Assembly: GCA_003024785.1 (NCBI GenBank)
Contig: PUQB01000212.1
Location: 333,972-397,971 of the forward strand
DNA: 64,000 nucleotides
Direction of reading: 5' to 3'
DNA from: Selaginella tamariscina
Lineage: Eukaryota; Streptophyta; Lycopodiopsida; Selaginellales; Selaginellaceae
Shown: piece by piece, positions 59,338 to 64,000 of the stretch
How positions within the stretch are numbered: the stretch's first letter is position 1
Layout of the letters: every line of letters starts with the position of its first letter
Translations under genes and position numbers: made by a program
Notes under the pieces: generated by a model
Told to the model about the DNA's origin: nothing
What the model saw: the letters and a program-made list of their open reading frames with translations, nothing else
Databases searched by the model: none

Positions 59338-62300
59338 TTCCCTCGCAATAACCCTAGACGGCGATTTTAGGGCTTAACACAATCTACAGAGCAAAACCCA
59401 GCCCTAAACCAGAGCACATGAACCCCAATGTATATTTCTATTTAAATTATAAAACTTAAAAGATTAATATGTAATTTAAGATTAGAACTTCAAATTCATA
59501 TATAATATATTTTCCATACATTTAAAAGTATATACATATTTAAAAATTGTTATTTAATAATCATCTATGAATATTTTTTTTAATTTTGATATTAATAAGG
59601 TATGTGATATTAACTAAGATATTACAAATGATGTTAAAATGTTAATATTTCTTAATAATAAAAATCTTAATTACAAATAAGTTATACATGCACCACTTCT
59701 AAATGCATAGTTGTACTTTATTTCATATATAAAATAATATAGAACTTACAACCATCACTAGTGAAGCATCTAAGGCTCAAATTATTAATTCGATTCATTA
59801 TTTAATATCAAATTCAACTAAATACACCTATAAATAATTAATATTAATTTAAATATACCACAATATTTTACAATTGATTTTTATAATATGATTTAGCTTT
59901 AATTTTTAAAACAAAATTATTCATTTTATTATTGTAGAAATATTATCTTATCATGAAATTAAAAAGATCAAACCTTTCTCTTTTTTATATTATATATAAA
60001 TGCTATTATTATAAGATATCCTTATATAAATCTTTATCATTGATAAAATTAATTTAAAATTAGTTTAAGTCAGATAATATTCAAATAACATTTTAATTTT
60101 TGTTATTGATATATTATTTTTATAATATGCACAATAAATTAAAATATGAATTAAATGTATTCTATTAATTATAAGAAAAAAAAAACATTAAGAAAAGCCT
60201 TCAAATTAAGTTTTAAGCTGCTTTTTATGAATTCAAAATAATGTTTTTATAAGGTTTAAGAATAACTATTTATATATTTTTAAGGAATATATATATATAT
60301 ATATAAGGATGTCTTCTAAGTAAATAATCACAAACTAGTCAAGAAAGATACAAAAAATGTTGTTGGCTATATGATTTAAGTTTAAAAAATCAATTGAACC
60401 TTTTAATAATATACATTGTTCTTTGATAAATACGGGAAGTCTTGTATTTAATTTATATTATGTAAGATATTCCACATTAGTCGAGAGAATTTATTACATT
60501 CAGGTTTTAATCCATGCTCATTTTAATATCATCGTTGCTAGTACCGTTTTTTATATATTTGAAATGAATGTGCTTATCGTGTTCTACTATTGGTGGTTTA
60601 TAAATAAAATACCACTAAATGATAAGATATTATAAAGCAAAATGTACATTACATAATCATAAATTCATTATTACATTAATATTCTATAGCAATAACATAA
60701 TACATTATAAAATAAAAAATAACAATACAACAACACAATAAATAAGTAGTATAGCAACACAATTAATTCATCATAATATTTAAAGTGTAAATTTATAAAT
60801 TTTAATATTATTTTGTTTTAATGTTTAAATTAATAGTGAGATTTATATTTGATCATGCAAATCCCACTATAATTTTTAAAATTAAATTAAAACATTTAAT
60901 TTTAAAATTAATAATGTGATGTCAATTAAATTCTAATATACTATTTTATATTAAATTATGTTGTGAAATTAATAATTTTTAAAATTTTTTAATCTTTTAT
61001 TTTAGCATGCAATCACAACAATTTTCTTTATTAAAGATATATTGATTGCTAATAAGGTACATTATTTTAATTATTTTTAACAAAAGTATTATTTAATTGA
61101 TAAAAATAACAATGCAATTTTTTAAATCTTTTTTTCATGTATTATATTCAATGTTACCCTTTAATATATGCAAATAAGAAATATATATTAAAAAATAAAT
61201 GTACAATTAAAATTTTTATTAAACACTTTTTACATTACTCATTATTTAATGTTAATAATTAAAATAATAATTAATATAATTAATTAATAAGATTCTAATG
61301 CATTCACCATGTTGTATGTGTTTTAATAATTTATGAATGCTCCAATCTTTATTGTCATATAAACATTACATATATAATATAAAGGCACAAATACATATAT
61401 ATTGAAAAGTTTTAAAGTTGTTTAATTATTTTTTATATAATAAAGAAATATATTTTCCATTGCTACTCATTCATGTATAAATTATTCTTTTTCATTAAAG
61501 ACTTTTCTACTTCTTTATTATACAAATGTATAAACACATTGTTTAATGACACACAAATATAATAATATATGTGATTACAGAAATATATATTTTTATCATA
61601 TAATAAAATATTTTTTATATATTAAACTTTATGGTGTTACATATGTATATCATAAAATATGTTACACTATCACTTTTACAAAAGTATTCTAATAATAATA
61701 AGTTGGATAAATTTTTATATAACGTAAAAATTATTTTTATTTACATTAGCTTCTTTATTTATTATTGATTATAAATTTGAAATCATTTAAAGTACTCATC
61801 AATGCAAATAAAAGTAGCTTTTAATAATTGAAATAAAACATTAATATAATATATTATTATATATTATTCTTATATTATGTAAGACTTTCATAGGAATTTT
61901 TGTTGTATTAAGTATGTTTTACTTTATAAAAAAAAATTTATAATGGTAATTTTTAAAATTAATTCATTTGTATGGTTTTTTTTTTATTATTAATGATAAT
62001 GCATTTAACTCTTTAAAATAGAACATCTTATACTTTCAAATAAGCTAGTAAAGAATTTAATTTAAAGAAATGAATACTTAATCTTAATTTCATATTTAAT
62101 TTTAAAATCATATATATAAAAAGTATTTGACTAATTTAAATTGAGTACTACAAAATTCTAAGAAAATATATTATTATTAATTAAGTAAGACAATAAATTA
62201 TTGAATAAGATTAAACTAAAACAAATTTTATTGTGTATAATAGTTTTATATAAGATTGAAGTTGTTCATATTTTTTTATAAGGTTTGAAAAAATATTTTT

Positions 62301-63620
62301 ATATTCTTAAAGAATTTTTAGTTGAATTTAACTTAAATATGCCTTGGTGGTTAAAAATAAATATCATATCATTATAGAGATTAACATAACTATAATAATA
62401 TACTGCTAAAATACAAAGATATTTACAATAATATATATATATAAATACACTACAATAACATAACTACACTAATATACCAAAAAAAAACAATATCAAATAG
62501 TATGGTGATATTACTTTTTAGGTTTGACAAACCAAGTATATACTTATTATTGATAATTGTATAATATTCTAAAATGAAGCTAATTTCTATATTTATGCTG
62601 ATTTTAATAAGTTTATAAATTTTAGTTATTATTAAAAATTAATTTATACTTAAATATGTCAATTGTTACTGTTAATCTATTAATTTATCTTTCAAAATTA
62701 AATACAGTTTTAAAGATTGAAAAAATACTTAAAGAGTATCTTATTAAAGGTATATTGACATATTTATATATAAGTATTCAAGTTTACCTAAAAATGTATA
62801 ATAAAATTTTATTACTTGATTTAAGATTATAAAATTTTAATTTCAGGTATTGACATATTCAAGTCTCAAGTTATTCAAGTTTACCTAAAAGTGTATAATT
62901 AAAATTTATTACTTGATTTTATATTATAAAAATCTAATTTCAAATTAAATCTAAAATGTGTACTTTAAATTTTAAGTGACAATCTAAGTTTAATTAATTT
63001 ATTAGACAATAAAATTATAAATTGGAAAGTACAAAGTCTTTGTTTATATATAATTTTTATAACAATGTATTTAATAATTTGAAATAAAAAATTTATATAC
63101 AATTTATATATCTATATTTTACAAACTTTTTAGATTTAATTTAAATCTACAATTTACAAATTTAAATTTAAAATTAATTAATTAATAAAAATTAAATCAG
63201 ATAATGAAAGTGATGTTTATATTTATAAAGATCAAACTACACACAAATATAAATAATTTCCCGTTTCTCACCTTGTAAATCCTTATAAAACAGTACACCC
63301 GACCCAGTTGACCGGAGTTGTCCAGTCGCTGATAGTCAAAACTATATAAGAAAAACAGTCCATACCTCATCTGTTTGCAGGCGGTGTACTATCCCCATTC
63401 ACACGGCTCCCTTCACCCCCAACATTCCAGATAATCCCAAGATATCCGGAGTTATCTCCCAGTTCCCGCTCTTCCTTCCCCAGCTAGACCTCCGTGGGTG
63501 TGTCGTCTCTCCACTCTCCCCAGGAGGAACTCTCCCAAACGCATGTGCAAAGCTCTCGTCTAAACCCTCCTTACCCTCCGTGTTTACGTTTTCCAATTAC
63601 TAACCCGGCAGTGTAAATCA
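59338..63620. other. Long AT-rich intergenic region
   Basis: About 4 kb of very AT-rich sequence without recognisable coding, RNA or transposon features. Composition becomes more balanced from about 63260. 63370-63600 is C/T-rich and probably promoter or 5' UTR of the gene starting at 63625. A short imperfect direct repeat with AAGTTTACCTAAAA...GTGTATAAT lies at 62775-62910. Confidence 0.55.
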
Positions 63621-63624
63621 GCAA

Positions 63625-63957
63625 ATGCAGCCTCGTCTATCAGGTGCTCCCCAGTCCATGAAGTTTACCCATCTCTATGTCCTTCACCGTGTCGGAGCTT
63701 ACCGCGTTGCGTGGCTTTGCGGCGGCCGCTTGATCGAGACCGCCAGGTTGCAAGCCGTCGGATTGGACTCTGGCACGGAATGTGTTGAAGGATTTCGGAA
63801 TGGGACTGAACAGTATCTCGTAAAGTTCCGGAATATTCCTCTATTGTACGGATTCACTTTGTTCTCGTACCGGTACGGAAGTTTTCATACGTTGTCTGCA
63901 ATCACCGTACAAGTTATGACAAATACAGGTCCATTTAGTTTACGAGTTAATAGTTAG
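63625..63957 (+). CDS. First exon(s) of an unidentified gene, running off the right edge
   Basis: Starts MQPRLSGAPQSMKFTHLYVL. Base composition is clearly more balanced and codon-like than the preceding 4 kb. A likely donor is ACAAATACAG|GTCCATTTAG at 63928, with a possible acceptor GATTAAATACAG at about 63991 followed by GTGGAAGA. That would make a roughly 64-bp intron, with the ORF end at 63957 being intronic read-through. No family is recognised. The UTR-like pyrimidine-rich leader upstream supports a host gene rather than a transposon. Confidence 0.45.
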   Translation: MQPRLSGAPQSMKFTHLYVLHRVGAYRVAWLCGGRLIETARLQAVGLDSGTECVEGFRNGTEQYLVKFRNIPLLYGFTLFSYRYGSFHTLSAITVQVMTNTGPFSLRVNS

Positions 63958-64000
63958 AATAAACGAACCTGATTTGTGCTGATTAAATACAGGTGGAAGA

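Noticed and set aside
63399-63596. Minus-strand ORF in the leader of the right-edge gene
   Set aside because: It overlaps a pyrimidine-rich leader and has no recognisable motif. Likely a shadow of 5' UTR composition.

Overview
The window reads as nuclear DNA of a green plant (land plant or close streptophyte). The evidence is a chloroplast THF1/Psb29 gene, a plant-type WDR7-like WD40 gene, a mitotic cyclin, OLA1, a twin CX9C mitochondrial protein, and chromodomain Ty3 retrotransposons. Genes have many short GT-AG introns, and these are unusually rich in (CA)n, (TG)n, (TC)n and (TA)n tracts lying directly against splice sites. Intergenic DNA is very AT-rich. No rRNA, convincing tRNA, CRISPR or bacterial-type operon is visible.

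Layout: 1-590 holds the 3' end of an unidentified ORF. 2400-22244 is a three-generation nest of one Ty3/chromovirus family: plus-strand element A (10299-16565) sits in minus-strand element B (9356-21633), which sits in minus-strand element C (2400-22244). Each has its own 5-bp target duplication. C also carries a 2977-bp TIR transposon (4488-7464) holding pieces of two unrelated host genes, MECR and an OCT7/NIAP-like transporter. 22245-27289 is non-coding and contains two old tandem duplications. 27290-34513 holds a COX23/CHCHD7-like gene and, 9 bp downstream, an 18-exon WDR7-like gene. 35127-37697 is THF1.

37.4-52.8 kb is a tandem segmental duplication. Its unit runs from the 3' end of THF1, through a Crinkler-like NTPase/nuclease gene, to the 3' part of cyclin B. 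Complete THF1 and cyclin B remain at the outer edges. The inner junction carries broken pieces of both, plus two diverged Crinkler copies and inverted Crinkler fragments. 52443-55324 (minus) is a B-type cyclin and 56369-59337 (minus) is OLA1. 59.3-63.3 kb is AT-rich and empty. An unidentified gene begins near 63.6 kb.

Two themes stand out. First, introns repeatedly contain echoes of their own splice junctions: THF1 intron 1 has six inverted copies of its own 3' splice site, THF1 intron 2 has four direct copies of its acceptor, WDR7 intron 5 has a duplicated acceptor, and a CHCH-gene intron has an inverted copy of the neighbouring exon. Second, well-conserved host exons carry many single-base frameshifts, nearly all deletions. 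These look like consensus errors, but transcripts should be checked. The genes do not form one pathway: they are separate housekeeping genes (RAVE/V-ATPase-type scaffold, thylakoid biogenesis, mitosis, translation-associated ATPase) interspersed with mobile DNA.
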